DNA of 64,000 nucleotides, from the NCBI GenBank assembly GCA_028282295.1, contig JANQIE010000178.1:20843-84842 (forward strand), in the 5' to 3' direction. Origin of the DNA: Desulfobacterales bacterium (GTDB lineage Bacteria > Desulfobacterota > Desulfobacteria > Desulfobacterales > JANQIE01). The notes under the pieces are model-generated. The model saw only the letters and a program-made list of their open reading frames with translations. It made no database searches and was not told the origin of the DNA. The translations under genes were made by a program, and so were the position numbers. Positions 43,209 to 52,825 of the stretch are shown here, piece by piece. Within the stretch, counting starts at the first letter, position 1. The number at the start of each line of letters is the position of its first letter.

Positions 43209-44825
43209 TTAACTGAATGTGATGGTTGGTTGTTTGGTGGTGAACGCGATCGATGCGCGCCCGGACGGAAGTATAAAGCCGGAATAATTCAGAGCGGTAT
43301 CCTGTCCGGCCGACGTGACGGTACCGGGATCCGCGTTTAACACCGCATTGCGCAACAAGGCCGCGTCCGCACCGGTCAGGGCAACGCCGCCGGGTTCAAC
43401 GGCCAATACCCGGTTGAGCCCTAAATCCGCATCCTGACCCGTGGTCGCTACAGCACCGGAATCGGCGATCAGGCGGCGGTCGGATGTCAACGCGGCATCG
43501 GTGCCGGCAAGTGCCATGCTGCCCGGTTCGGCGGTAAGCGTGATACCGCTGATATGGGTCAGGGCCGCGTCGGCGCCGGTGACGGTGTAATTGTCGGCAT
43601 CGGCGGCCAGCAGACTGTTTTTTACCAACGCGGCATCGGTGCCGGTAACAGCACACCCGCCGGGGTCGGCGGTCAGCAGATGGGTTTGCAGCAACACGGC
43701 ATCGGTGCCGCTGATGTTGCAACCACCGGGCTCGGCGGCCAACCGGCTGCTTTTCAGCAGTGCGGTGTCGGTGCCGGTCAATTCGTGTGCGGCGGATTCG
43801 GCGGTAAGGCGCCGGGCGTGCAGCAACGCGGCATCCTGGCCGCCGGCGGCGTGTGCGCCGGGATCGGCGCCGAGGGTGTAGTCGGTGGCACCACTGGTGT
43901 ATTGGTCGACACCCACGTCCCAGGCGCCGCTGCGCACGGCGCCGTCGATGTCGTCATTATACAGACCGCCCCCGGGGTCGGTGACGCCGGCGCCGACCAG
44001 ATTGCTGCCCGCCAGCAGCGTAAAGTCGCCGCTGGCCGCATCGGCAAAATCGGCGGTCCAGTGGGTGTCGCTGCTCGATTCGGCCACGTGGTTGGTGCCC
44101 ACATTACTATCCGAGGCGCAGTGGTCGACGGTGAGCGTGCCGCCGGCGTCGGTTCCGTTGTTGAACAGCGCCGTATTGATCACACTGATGCCGGGATCGG
44201 GCACCGAATATTCGACGACCCCGGCCGAGGTGCAGCCGTACACGATGCAGTTATGCACGTCGAGCGAGGCGGCGGCGTTGACCTGGATCCCGCGCCCGGC
44301 CCCGGTGGCCGCCATGTTTGCGATGATGGTGTTGTTCAGCCGCACGGTGGCGTCGGCACTGCCGACATACAGGCCGCGCTGCTGGCCGGTGCCCGACGAT
44401 TGCCCGGTGATGCGGCACCGGCTGATCCGGATATCCGCGCCGGCGCTTTGGTTATAGATCTGCAGACCGGTGTAATCCCCGTCGACCACCACCTGCAGGC
44501 CCTCGATGCGCACGTGGTTGGCGAATATGGAATTATGCGCCGCACCGGCGAGCCGGTAGCGGGTGAGGTCGAGGCCGGTTTTGACGGCCTGATCAGCGGC
44601 AGCGGCCCGGATGACGATATACTGGGTGTCGCTGGTGGTCCAGCCGTCGACGGTGACGGCGGTGGTGTCGGCCGTGCCGCCGGTGCTGCGGCATTCAGCC
44701 ACGGCAATCTCGTCACGCGCGCCGATCAGATCCCCCTGCTCGCCCGCTTCCCAGGCGGCCAGGGAGGTGTAGTCGGTGCCCGGTCCGTTGTCCGGGTCGA
44801 TGATTGATATTACTTCGGTTGCCAT
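43209..44825 (-). CDS. Right-handed beta-helix protein with C-terminal 22-residue repeats
   Basis: The 538-residue protein begins MATEVISIIDPDNGPGTDYT. A parallel beta-helix region (FANHVRIEGLQVVVDGDYTG, RGIQVNAAASLDVHNCIVYG) covers about 80-320. About eight repeats of roughly 22 residues follow at 320-510, with consensus L-x-A-[ED]-P-G-x(3)-[VI]-T-G-T-D-A-x-L. It is probably a virion or tail-associated protein with host-surface contact; the repeats suggest a modular shaft. It lies downstream of gpJ. Confidence 0.7.
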   Translation of the reverse strand: MATEVISIIDPDNGPGTDYTSLAAWEAGEQGDLIGARDEIAVAECRSTGGTADTTAVTVDGWTTSDTQYIVIRAAAADQAVKTGLDLTRYRLAGAAHNSIFANHVRIEGLQVVVDGDYTGLQIYNQSAGADIRISRCRITGQSSGTGQQRGLYVGSADATVRLNNTIIANMAATGAGRGIQVNAAASLDVHNCIVYGCTSAGVVEYSVPDPGISVINTALFNNGTDAGGTLTVDHCASDSNVGTNHVAESSSDTHWTADFADAASGDFTLLAGSNLVGAGVTDPGGGLYNDDIDGAVRSGAWDVGVDQYTSGATDYTLGADPGAHAAGGQDAALLHARRLTAESAAHELTGTDTALLKSSRLAAEPGGCNISGTDAVLLQTHLLTADPGGCAVTGTDAALVKNSLLAADADNYTVTGADAALTHISGITLTAEPGSMALAGTDAALTSDRRLIADSGAVATTGQDADLGLNRVLAVEPGGVALTGADAALLRNAVLNADPGTVTSAGQDTALNYSGFILPSGRASIAFTTKQPTITFS

Positions 44826-45245
44826 TTAAATGTCTTCGGTCTCATCCTTAAGGGTTTGCTGGTTGCGAAAGCAGTTTTTGACCTGTTGCCACGTGTAATG
44901 GTACCGGCCGGTATAGGCCAGCGCCTTGATGGTCAACTCGCCAACGGCGGCCAAGCGTGACCGCGCAATCGGCGGCAGCGCCTCCCAGCGGATGATCCAT
45001 TTGCGTTTGCGCACGATGCGCTGATCACCACCCGCATCGACCTCGGGCTCGATATACTTTTGCACGGTGGCCGGGGAAACACCGGGGATTTTAATCACCA
45101 CAAACGCGGGCAATTTTTCTTTACGCCCCCATTGATGGCCGTCGGGCATCACCGCCACCGGCATGCCGCGTTTGTAGCACCCCTGCCGCTCGATTGTGCT
45201 GTCCGGGTGGGTGCTGTCGATCGCCTTAACCAAAATTTCAGCCAT
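44826..45245 (-). CDS. Phage tail-side protein, unknown function
   Basis: The 139-residue protein (MAEILVKAIDSTHPDSTIER) includes RGMPVAVMPDGHQWG and KLPAFVVIKIPGVS, a beta-rich pattern seen in phage proteins next to tail genes. Its stop abuts the next start. No family recognised. Confidence 0.55.
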   Translation of the reverse strand: MAEILVKAIDSTHPDSTIERQGCYKRGMPVAVMPDGHQWGRKEKLPAFVVIKIPGVSPATVQKYIEPEVDAGGDQRIVRKRKWIIRWEALPPIARSRLAAVGELTIKALAYTGRYHYTWQQVKNCFRNQQTLKDETEDI

Positions 45246-45246
45246 A

Positions 45247-45555
45247 TTACTTCACGTGTCCGTTTTTGATGGTTTTTTCCAGGCGTCGTATGGCGCTGAA
45301 TATATCGTCTTTCAGGGACGTAATTTTGCTTTCCACCGCGGCCGAGAGTTCCAGTGCGTTGTTGCGGCATAGAAGCGAATGGCGCGACTCGCTAAGGTAT
45401 TCTTTTTCAAGGACCGCGATTTTACGATTTACTTCCCTGAGCTTGACCGCCATGTCATTTTCAGAATCGACGATCGACTTGCGGACCAGATAAATGCAAA
45501 ACCCCATTAATGCCAGTGCCACCATTGTCGGTGCCCATGCCGTTAAACTGCCCAT
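45247..45555 (-). CDS. Small membrane-anchored coiled-coil protein
   Basis: The 102-residue protein has one N-terminal membrane helix (APTMVALALMGFCIYLV) and then a long coiled coil (VNRKIAVLEKEYLSESRHSL). This could be a spanin-like or anchoring protein, but no lysis gene is adjacent. Confidence 0.55.
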   Translation of the reverse strand: MGSLTAWAPTMVALALMGFCIYLVRKSIVDSENDMAVKLREVNRKIAVLEKEYLSESRHSLLCRNNALELSAAVESKITSLKDDIFSAIRRLEKTIKNGHVK

Positions 45556-45572
45556 CGCAAATTACTCCTTTT

Positions 45573-46151
45573 TCAGTCCGCCGTAATTTTGTAAAAACCG
45601 TTGGTGTAGTTGGTCAACCCACCGGGAATAACAGATATCAAATAGGTGCCGGGGGTACCGGTGGCAAATGAATAGGTGCCGGTGGTGATGGTCACCGGCG
45701 CCGCGTTGTCGACATAAACATCGGTGGGGTCGGGCAGCCCTGTGATGACGGCCGTGTCCAGGTTGTCGGCGGCAATCTCGGTTTTGTCGAACCCGGACAA
45801 CCCGGCGGCCGGCGGCAGCGGAAACCGGTTGACGGCGCCGTAGTAATCGACGGCATAATCGGTCAGTTCGTCCCACCCCTCGGCGGTCAACGCACTGAAC
45901 CCGAGGTACTGTCCCAGGTCCCGTTTCATCATGGCAAACAAAAGCACGTCCAATCCCGACACACTCCAGAATCGCAATTGATCGACGTTTTCGTTGCGCC
46001 ATTCGGCTACCGTTGGCGGCGTACCGTTATACGGGGGCACTTCCCAGGCGCCCGCGCCGGCTTGATTGTTGATAAACGTCTGGATTTTGGCGTTCAATTC
46101 GGCGTCTGTTTCGCCGTCGAAAACCGATTGCATCACATCGCCCTGATTCAT
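45573..46151 (-). CDS. Phage tail-side protein downstream of gpJ
   Basis: The 192-residue protein has an N-terminal helical part (MNQGDVMQSVFDGETDAELN) and a beta-rich C-terminal half (VTITTGTYSFATGTPGTYLI). It follows gpJ by five bases on the same strand. Probably a tail or fibre-associated structural protein; no family recognised. Confidence 0.6.
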   Translation of the reverse strand: MNQGDVMQSVFDGETDAELNAKIQTFINNQAGAGAWEVPPYNGTPPTVAEWRNENVDQLRFWSVSGLDVLLFAMMKRDLGQYLGFSALTAEGWDELTDYAVDYYGAVNRFPLPPAAGLSGFDKTEIAADNLDTAVITGLPDPTDVYVDNAAPVTITTGTYSFATGTPGTYLISVIPGGLTNYTNGFYKITAD

Positions 46152-46156
46152 TTTTG

Positions 46157-49100
46157 TTATCTCCCTGTTGCAATCCAGTTCAACGAACAGGCCCGGATAA
46201 TATCAGCGCCCGCATATTCCTGCGTGTAGGAGTATATGCGCGCCTTAGCGGTGTAGCCACTACCGCACGTACCATATGTTCCGCCATCCCAGCCTAAATT
46301 GCCGGTATGGCGCACCCGGGCCCGCAACCGTTCGATCTGCTGTCCATTGTTGCCGATACGCAAACCCCGCTCTACATACGTTTTTTGCTGATAACCCGGA
46401 GTAATGCCACTGTTCCAAACGGTACTCCAACTACCGTTGCGACGACACTGAATGTAAAATTCAAACGTATTGCGCCGGTATGAACAATAGGGGGGCACGG
46501 TGCCGCCGCTTTGATACCACCCGATTCCGCCGGCCACGACATACGTTGTGTAGATATTACCGGGCAGGACGACGTCAGGAGAATAGACATCGTATCCATC
46601 GGGCCACGCGCCCTGCCCATCCGGACCGTATATTGTTTCGGCGTTTTCGGTCTGCGTGCCGCCGTTGGTCTCCGCAACTTCCAACGTGGCCCGGGCGACA
46701 AACCGCCACTTTTTGGTCTCGCCGGGTTGCAATTGCAGATCGACGGCTTCACAACGAATGGCTTGTTCCTGATTGATGTAAGACGGATGCCAAATCGTAC
46801 CGTAGTTCAATGACACCTGGATATTAGGCGTATTCTCCCACACACCGGGAAGTAAAACGGTCTCGTTGTTATTTGCGGTGCCCGCAAATGCATTGGTTAA
46901 CGGTTTTTGTATTTCGTGCTGCTGGCCGGTTTCATCCCACAGCCCGATTTGCAGATCGCCGTGGGTCAGACGCAGATACGTCTGACCGGCCGGCCCACCG
47001 TCCGGCGCAATCGTGATATCGTTGGTGTCGCCGGAAATTTCGATATTGCCGTCGCCCACCACAATACCGCCGCCCTCTTCCACATTGAGTTGCCCGGTGT
47101 ACGCCGACAACGCCGCCAACGACCCGGCCACCACTTTTTCGGCGATGATCTCGCGTACCGGGATCCATTCGTAGACGGTGACGGTTTGCGTGCCGGGAAA
47201 GGCCAGGCGCACATACCGGGCTGCCAGGCCGGCGGGTAGAAAGGCCCGGTTGGCACCGGGGGTCAGGGTCCAGTAATTGGTGCGGGCGTCGGCTTCGTCG
47301 ACGGCCACGAGCAGCCGGTCATCGGCGTCCAGGGTGTGGTCGGCTTCGGCTTTGAGCCAGGTCCAGGTGGTGCCGTCGACGGACAGGGCGAAATAGATGT
47401 CGGCCGCGGCGGCCAGCCAGGTGTCGATGCGTTCCAGGGGCGAGACGGCGGCGTATTGGTATTGCACCCAACGGTCCGTGCCGTCGAACAGGACACCGCC
47501 GGAGATCCGGTTGCGGTCGTACAGGGCGGCCAGTTCGGTGTTGGTGCGTCCCGCGGCGTCGCTTTTGGCGATCGATTCGTCGATATCCTGCTCGATGGAC
47601 GGTAGTTCGGTGGGGACCACGGTACCGACGGCGGAAGGGGTGCCGGCACCGAAGGCGTCATGGGGGATGATTTTGCAATAGTAGGTGTCGGCGCCGTCCA
47701 TGCCGGTTTCAATGTGGCTGACGCCGCCGGCGCCCAGGACGGCCACCGCGGTGACCGGGTCCATGTTTTTGTCGAGAAGTACTTGGACCTGGTACAGGTC
47801 GTTGTCGGCGGGCAGGGTCCAGGTGATTTTGACGCCGTTTATCAGCGGCGTCAGGCCCGGGGTCTGGGTCGCCATGGACGGCGCCGGGTTGGAAAACACG
47901 GCGGCGGCGTAGTTGGTGGCGAGTTGCCCGAAGACATCCACGGCCCATACCCGCGCGATGATATTGCGGCGCGGGCCGCCGTCGTCCAGATTCTTGGCAT
48001 AGGTGTAGACATAGCGCGGGCCGGCGGCCGGGACGGTTTCGGTGCGCAGTAATGCTTCGGTGCCCGGCACACGGATTTCGATGCGGTAGTGATCGAGCCG
48101 GTCAAAGGTCAGCGGATCCCAGGTGATTTCACAATCGCGCCCGGCAAAGTCGGTGCCGCCACCGGCCGCGCCAAGACCGGTGACGTCCGGGGGCGGGCCG
48201 GTGTTGGCGGCCAGGTTGTGGCCGGTGCTCACGGACCAGGCCGAATGGTGTACATGGCCCACGGCCCGCACGCGAAAGTCCCACACGCCGGAGACGATGC
48301 CGCGAAAATCAAAGGTGTTTTCCGCGTTGCGGTGCAAGGTGGTCCACACGCCCGCGTCCAGGCGGGCCTGGAGCTGGTAGTAAACCGTGCGCGCATCCGG
48401 ACTTTGAAGCCAGGAGACGACCAGGCCGAAGAGATTGTTTTGTCCTTCGGTGTAATCGTATATCTGCCCGACGGTGATGCTGCCGGGCGGCTGCAACATG
48501 CCACCGGGCACTTTGGCGTAGGGCGCGGGATCAAAGACGATGCCTTGTTCCACCCGGGCGTATTTGTCCGGATCGTGAAACAGGGCGGTAATCTGAAACC
48601 GGTGTGGTGCCAATTCTTCGTTAGCCACCACCCGGAATTGGCGCGGCTGCACGCCGCCGTTCTCGGCCAGGGTCCAGACGGCGCCGGCGGCGGGGGCCTG
48701 GGGCAAAGGGGCGTCAAGCTGCAGCTCGGTGATGGCGGCGCCGGTGGTGGTGACGGTGGCGGAGGTCAAGGTGCCGTCGGGCAAAACGATCGACAGGGTG
48801 TCGTTGCCGGTGGTCAGGGTGACCGGGGCGTCGATGGTGATGCGGTCCAGGGTGCCGTTGATGGCGCGCATGCGGCCGCCCAGGCGGACTTCGGCATAGT
48901 GTGCATCGGCCACGTTGATGATCTCGCCGGGCAGGCAATCGGCAAAGTTAAGACCGCCGACAAAGGTTACGGTTTCGGTCTGGTTTTGCTCGCTGTCGAG
49001 CAGCCAGCGGCCCACGCGGTGGGCCTGGCCCCGGCTGGTGCAGGCAAAGGCGGTGATCTCTTTGGACCGGTAGCCGTAGCGCCGGATGCCGTCCGGATCG

Positions 49101-50458
49101 GAGACCACTTCGGGGGTGAGGCGGTAAAAATCGTCCGGGTCGTTCCACCAGACCACGGCCACGGTGTGCCGGGCGTCCAGGCCGGTCCCTTCATAGCTGA
49201 ACGCGCCGTTTTCGACATCAGCAGCAACGGCGTCGCGCGCGGGGCTGCGGGGCCGGTCCTGGACCACTTCCACGGTGCCGGTGGCCCAATAGGGCATGGC
49301 CATAAAGACCGATGCCAGGGCGTTGACCAGGTGATAGGCTTCGGCGTAGGCGTTGATCACGGTGTTGCAGGTAAAGCGCCGCTCCTGCACGCCGTAGCCG
49401 TTGTCGACCCCGGCAAAACGGCCGTCAGGGTCGACGGCGTCGCAGTAGCGGGCGATTTCGTAAAACGCATAGCGGTTGATGCGCCCGGCATCGAGCCCCA
49501 GGCCGTAACGCGGGTTGGTGAGCAGGTCGTACAAAACCCAGGCCGGATTGTCGGTCCAGGCCACGGCCGGGGCAAAGGTGCCGTCCCATACGCCGGTGGT
49601 GTAAAGTATGGTGCCGACGGCCGGTGTGATACCTGCCGGCACGTTGTAGTTGGACGGCACCAATACTTTGATCCCGCGCACATGATAGGCCCGCCGGGGG
49701 ATTCGGTTGCCGAACGCCTCGGCGTTGGCGGTCAGGGCCATGTAGGCGCTGTCCGGGTAGAGCAACCGCTCGTTGATGATTTCAGTATAGGCGTACCAGT
49801 TGGTGGTGTTCTGCAGATAGGCGCTGCCGGTTTCGCTGGTAAGTTTGGTCACCCGGATGAGCCAGCCGGCCGGATCGGCGCCGAAGGTGGCGGCCAGGTT
49901 GCGGATGCGGTAGGCCCGCTGATAGGAGGCTACGCACTTGCCGCTGATGGTCATGGTGTGCACGTCGGTCCAGTCGGCGGCCGAGACGGTTTTGCCGGCG
50001 ATCCGCACTTGCACGGTGGTGGTGTTGATGTCGCCGTTTTCCTGGTCGATGCGATGCAGGGCGGGCACCTCGATGATGATTTTAACATCGTCGACGGCGG
50101 TGTTGGCAATGGTCCGCTCCACCGGGGTGCCGTAGGCGATTTCGGTACCCACGGGGATGATGTTGGCAACATCGGCGATCGCGCCGGCCACGGCCTGATC
50201 GGGCAGGCCGGTGCGTTCTTGCAGCTCAAACCCGGCAAAGTTAACGCTGTCGTCCGGGTTTTGCACCGGCACTTCATCCAAATAAACACTTTTGAACCCG
50301 TCGACCAGACCGCCGATTTCGCCCTCGCCGAGCAGATCGACGATGCGGGCCACGGCATTGGAGCGCAGCGAATTGGGCGCTTCGCGTGGGGTTCGGCCGC
50401 CCCCGGCACCACCCTTGCCACCGCCGCCCGCGCCGGCTATGTCAACCGGTTTAATCAA
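46157..50458 (-). CDS. J: Tail tip/host-specificity protein, lambda gpJ family
   Basis: The 1433-residue protein begins with the gpJ pattern: Gly-rich start, RTPREAPNSLRSNAVARIVD and LLGEGEIGGLVDGFKSVYLD. The next region holds the baseplate-like core (YGLGLDAGRINRYAFYEIAR). Fibronectin-like domains follow at about 650-950 and a C-terminal receptor-binding region has Trp- and Tyr-rich segments. gpJ forms the tail tip and sets host range. The C-terminal third is the part expected to vary. It overlaps gpI by 8 bases. Confidence 0.92.
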   Translation of the reverse strand: MIKPVDIAGAGGGGKGGAGGGRTPREAPNSLRSNAVARIVDLLGEGEIGGLVDGFKSVYLDEVPVQNPDDSVNFAGFELQERTGLPDQAVAGAIADVANIIPVGTEIAYGTPVERTIANTAVDDVKIIIEVPALHRIDQENGDINTTTVQVRIAGKTVSAADWTDVHTMTISGKCVASYQRAYRIRNLAATFGADPAGWLIRVTKLTSETGSAYLQNTTNWYAYTEIINERLLYPDSAYMALTANAEAFGNRIPRRAYHVRGIKVLVPSNYNVPAGITPAVGTILYTTGVWDGTFAPAVAWTDNPAWVLYDLLTNPRYGLGLDAGRINRYAFYEIARYCDAVDPDGRFAGVDNGYGVQERRFTCNTVINAYAEAYHLVNALASVFMAMPYWATGTVEVVQDRPRSPARDAVAADVENGAFSYEGTGLDARHTVAVVWWNDPDDFYRLTPEVVSDPDGIRRYGYRSKEITAFACTSRGQAHRVGRWLLDSEQNQTETVTFVGGLNFADCLPGEIINVADAHYAEVRLGGRMRAINGTLDRITIDAPVTLTTGNDTLSIVLPDGTLTSATVTTTGAAITELQLDAPLPQAPAAGAVWTLAENGGVQPRQFRVVANEELAPHRFQITALFHDPDKYARVEQGIVFDPAPYAKVPGGMLQPPGSITVGQIYDYTEGQNNLFGLVVSWLQSPDARTVYYQLQARLDAGVWTTLHRNAENTFDFRGIVSGVWDFRVRAVGHVHHSAWSVSTGHNLAANTGPPPDVTGLGAAGGGTDFAGRDCEITWDPLTFDRLDHYRIEIRVPGTEALLRTETVPAAGPRYVYTYAKNLDDGGPRRNIIARVWAVDVFGQLATNYAAAVFSNPAPSMATQTPGLTPLINGVKITWTLPADNDLYQVQVLLDKNMDPVTAVAVLGAGGVSHIETGMDGADTYYCKIIPHDAFGAGTPSAVGTVVPTELPSIEQDIDESIAKSDAAGRTNTELAALYDRNRISGGVLFDGTDRWVQYQYAAVSPLERIDTWLAAAADIYFALSVDGTTWTWLKAEADHTLDADDRLLVAVDEADARTNYWTLTPGANRAFLPAGLAARYVRLAFPGTQTVTVYEWIPVREIIAEKVVAGSLAALSAYTGQLNVEEGGGIVVGDGNIEISGDTNDITIAPDGGPAGQTYLRLTHGDLQIGLWDETGQQHEIQKPLTNAFAGTANNNETVLLPGVWENTPNIQVSLNYGTIWHPSYINQEQAIRCEAVDLQLQPGETKKWRFVARATLEVAETNGGTQTENAETIYGPDGQGAWPDGYDVYSPDVVLPGNIYTTYVVAGGIGWYQSGGTVPPYCSYRRNTFEFYIQCRRNGSWSTVWNSGITPGYQQKTYVERGLRIGNNGQQIERLRARVRHTGNLGWDGGTYGTCGSGYTAKARIYSYTQEYAGADIIRACSLNWIATGR

Positions 50459-51065
50459 TTTCTTCTATCTCCAAAGACGCGGCCACGGGAATACTGCCGG
50501 TCACGACCTGGCCGTATATTAAGGGCACGGGACCGCCCTGCTCAATGGTGTTGACCGGGCCGTCGAAGACAAAGCTTTTGCGCTCTTCGGGCCGGTCGCC
50601 GGGCTTGTCCGGCGCCGGGGTCAGGATCTGGGCCACGCCGCCCAGGGTCAGCGACAGTCCGAACATGGCGGCCATGCCGTAGCCGCTTTTTAAAAAGGCC
50701 CCCAGCCCGGTTCCCAGGGCGGCCTGTCCGCCGGGCAGGAGCATGGCGCCGGCGATGATGGTCAGGCCCAGGATGGCACCCAACAGCCCTTTGCCGCGCC
50801 CGGCACCGGCCGGCACCGGAATGATGTGCACGGCGTCGCGCAAATACTGCAATTGGAGTTCTTCGGATTTGATTTGCCGGCCGGTTGTGACGGTGCCACC
50901 GCGCACGAGCCGGTATGCGCCGCGGCGGATGGTGGTGAAGAAATCGCCGAAATTGGCTTGCATGGCGTTAGCGACGTCGGCGACCGAGCGGGCCACAAAG
51001 CGCCGGTGGTGACCGTATTTGACGGCCAGTTCGCCGTATAGATACACGTCAAGCGGCTGTTCCAT
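50451..51065 (-). CDS. I: Tail assembly protein, lambda gpI family
   Basis: The 204-residue protein has an N-terminal ubiquitin-like domain (DVYLYGELAVKYGHHRRFVA, ADVANAMQANF) and a C-terminal Gly/Ala-rich hydrophobic region (GLLGAILGLTIIAGAMLLPG), the gpI layout. It helps to assemble the tail tip. It lies between the gpK- and gpJ-like genes and overlaps both. Confidence 0.88.
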   Translation of the reverse strand: MEQPLDVYLYGELAVKYGHHRRFVARSVADVANAMQANFGDFFTTIRRGAYRLVRGGTVTTGRQIKSEELQLQYLRDAVHIIPVPAGAGRGKGLLGAILGLTIIAGAMLLPGGQAALGTGLGAFLKSGYGMAAMFGLSLTLGGVAQILTPAPDKPGDRPEERKSFVFDGPVNTIEQGGPVPLIYGQVVTGSIPVAASLEIEEID

Positions 51066-51759
51066 AACGCAGACTCCAGGCGATGTACTTTCGCCAGCGG
51101 GTTAAGGGTTCGATGCGGCTCAAGCGGCCGTACAGGTGGTGCAGGATCAGGCCCTGGCCGATGTATACGGCGCAATGGTTGGGCACGGCGGCGCCGATGC
51201 TCATCACCACCACATCGGCTGTGCGCGGGGTTGTCACCGGTTGAAAACCGGCATTGTGCAGGTTTCGGGTGATCAGGTCCTCACCGGTGTGCCACCAATT
51301 GATCTCGCGCGGGTAGACGGGCAGGCCGGTGCGACGGTGGATACGGTAGTAATCGCGCACCAGGCTGTAGCAATCGTAGATGCCGTGGTGGAATTTGCGC
51401 CCGGCCAGCGGCGCCACGGGGGCCTGATCGCCGAACCACAGCACGTCGGTGCAGGCGCCGTGCTTAAGGTTCAGGATGCACCAGGGGACCCGGCTGGCAT
51501 GTTGTTGCGCCAGGTCGTCGTGGCTGGCATGGGCAAAATCATTGTGGCTGTGCACGATGGCGTCGAGGCGGCCGGTGGCGGTCCACGGGGCGAATTGAGC
51601 CACGGGGATCAAAAAATGCCGATCCGGCTGCGCATGGCCGTTGGTGCACGGGATGTAGGCGCTGTCGACGATCAGGCCGCAGGCTTCCTCGGGATGGGCC
51701 GCACGGGCGTGCGCGATCGCGTCACCAACGGCGGTGGTATAAAAATCGGTCAGGTTCAT
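51049..51759 (-). CDS. K: Tail assembly peptidase, lambda gpK family (JAB plus NlpC/P60)
   Basis: ATG at 51759 overlaps the gpL stop and has GAGGG upstream. The 236-residue protein has an N-terminal JAB-like metalloprotease (E25 in EEACGLIV, HSH at 70-72, a later Ser/Asp). A C-terminal NlpC/P60 domain follows with Cys130 in GIYDCYSLVRDYYR and His in PNHCAVYIG. In lambda this pair acts in tail tip assembly and cell-wall entry. Confidence 0.9.
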   Translation of the reverse strand: MNLTDFYTTAVGDAIAHARAAHPEEACGLIVDSAYIPCTNGHAQPDRHFLIPVAQFAPWTATGRLDAIVHSHNDFAHASHDDLAQQHASRVPWCILNLKHGACTDVLWFGDQAPVAPLAGRKFHHGIYDCYSLVRDYYRIHRRTGLPVYPREINWWHTGEDLITRNLHNAGFQPVTTPRTADVVVMSIGAAVPNHCAVYIGQGLILHHLYGRLSRIEPLTRWRKYIAWSLRYGTAA

Positions 51760-52481
51760 GACGCCCTCACCCGGGCCACGCCGGGAAAGGCCCGCGTGGG
51801 CAACGGTTGATTGCCCGGATAGCGTAATTTGCAATCGGAGAGTTTGCGGCCGCAGGCGTCGTCGGCCGCGGCGGCGGCAATGTTGCCGTCGGCCGTGAAG
51901 TAATCGGTGCCGGTGTAGGGGCAGGTGGCCCGGCTGTAGTCAAAGGCGCCGGCGTCCCACAAGCGATAGGTGTGCGTGCAGACATCGCGGATGATTTGGC
52001 GCCCCGGCAGGCGTTTGCCGGTCACGTCCATGTGCGCGGCCAGTTCGAAGGTAATGGCCTGTTTGTCCTGGTGGGTTTTGCGCCGAACTTCAAAGACATC
52101 GGGCGGCATTTGGGCGTCCGGGTCCGGGTCGCTGCCGTCATCCAGGTACTGACGATAGGTCCGGCGCCGGGTGAGCACGGCGCCGAGCAGGTCCTGGTAG
52201 TTGCGCACATAGGTTTGCAGGGCCGGCACGACATTGGCAACACTTAAGGTCGGGCGCGGCAACTGGCCCTGACCGGTGATTTTAAAGCCGTCGGCCTCGA
52301 TCGGCATGGGGGTGTATAGTTGCCCGCCAAAGGACAGTGGTCCGCTGCCGCCGGTGTTGGTTTGCGGCACGAAGTAAAAGACCGCCGCCACCCCGACCGG
52401 GTTCAGGTCGAGTTCAAACAGTTCGATCCGCGTCCCGGGTGCGGGCTGTTGGGCGGCGGCGGCGATTTTGGGATTCATCAT
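51756..52481 (-). CDS. L: Minor tail protein, lambda gpL family
   Basis: The 241-residue protein has the four conserved cysteines in its C-terminal part (DVCTHTYR, ATCPYTG, DACGRKLSDC), which in lambda gpL bind an iron-sulfur cluster. It forms part of the tail tip. Neighbours gpM and gpK confirm the identity. Confidence 0.9.
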   Translation of the reverse strand: MMNPKIAAAAQQPAPGTRIELFELDLNPVGVAAVFYFVPQTNTGGSGPLSFGGQLYTPMPIEADGFKITGQGQLPRPTLSVANVVPALQTYVRNYQDLLGAVLTRRRTYRQYLDDGSDPDPDAQMPPDVFEVRRKTHQDKQAITFELAAHMDVTGKRLPGRQIIRDVCTHTYRLWDAGAFDYSRATCPYTGTDYFTADGNIAAAAADDACGRKLSDCKLRYPGNQPLPTRAFPGVARVRAS

Positions 52482-52816
52482 AGGTCGAATACCTGTTTAA
52501 GCACGGCGGTAATCCGGTCGTGGCCGGGCTGCACCGGGCTGCGGGTCCACTGGGTCACAATCCATTTTTTTTCCGTGCTTTCGCGCGGCGGTGTCCATGT
52601 AACGGCATCCGTCCCGCCGGTGGCCCGGAAGTAATCGCACAATGTGTCGGCATCGGCCGGTGTGACGGCGTTCCAGGTCAATTTCCATTGTGCAGCGATA
52701 TGATTGATGCCGTCGGCCATGCGCTGGCTGTATCCGTCGCCAAAGGCCACAGCCAGGACGCGCGGTTTTTCTTCCAATACACAGGCATATGATGGCGGCA
52801 GGCTATCGAGTGCCAT
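52478..52816 (-). CDS. M: Minor tail protein, lambda gpM family
   Basis: The 112-residue beta-rich protein (VLAVAFGDGYSQRMADGINH, VTWTPPRESTEKKWIVTQWT) matches the gpM pattern and lies between tape measure and gpL. It joins the tape measure end to the tail tip. Overlaps gpL by four bases. Confidence 0.88.
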   Translation of the reverse strand: MALDSLPPSYACVLEEKPRVLAVAFGDGYSQRMADGINHIAAQWKLTWNAVTPADADTLCDYFRATGGTDAVTWTPPRESTEKKWIVTQWTRSPVQPGHDRITAVLKQVFDL

Positions 52817-52825
52817 TATTCCTCA

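Noticed and set aside
43209..44825. CRISPR-like array in the repetitive 43-44 kb region
   Set aside because: The repeats are imperfect 66-bp coding repeats in frame with a protein, not short identical repeats with unique spacers.
48089..50554. 821-codon open frame on the plus strand opposite gpJ
   Set aside because: It is antisense to the tail-tip gene, is dominated by Gly/Val/His as expected of an antisense shadow, and has no recognisable domain.
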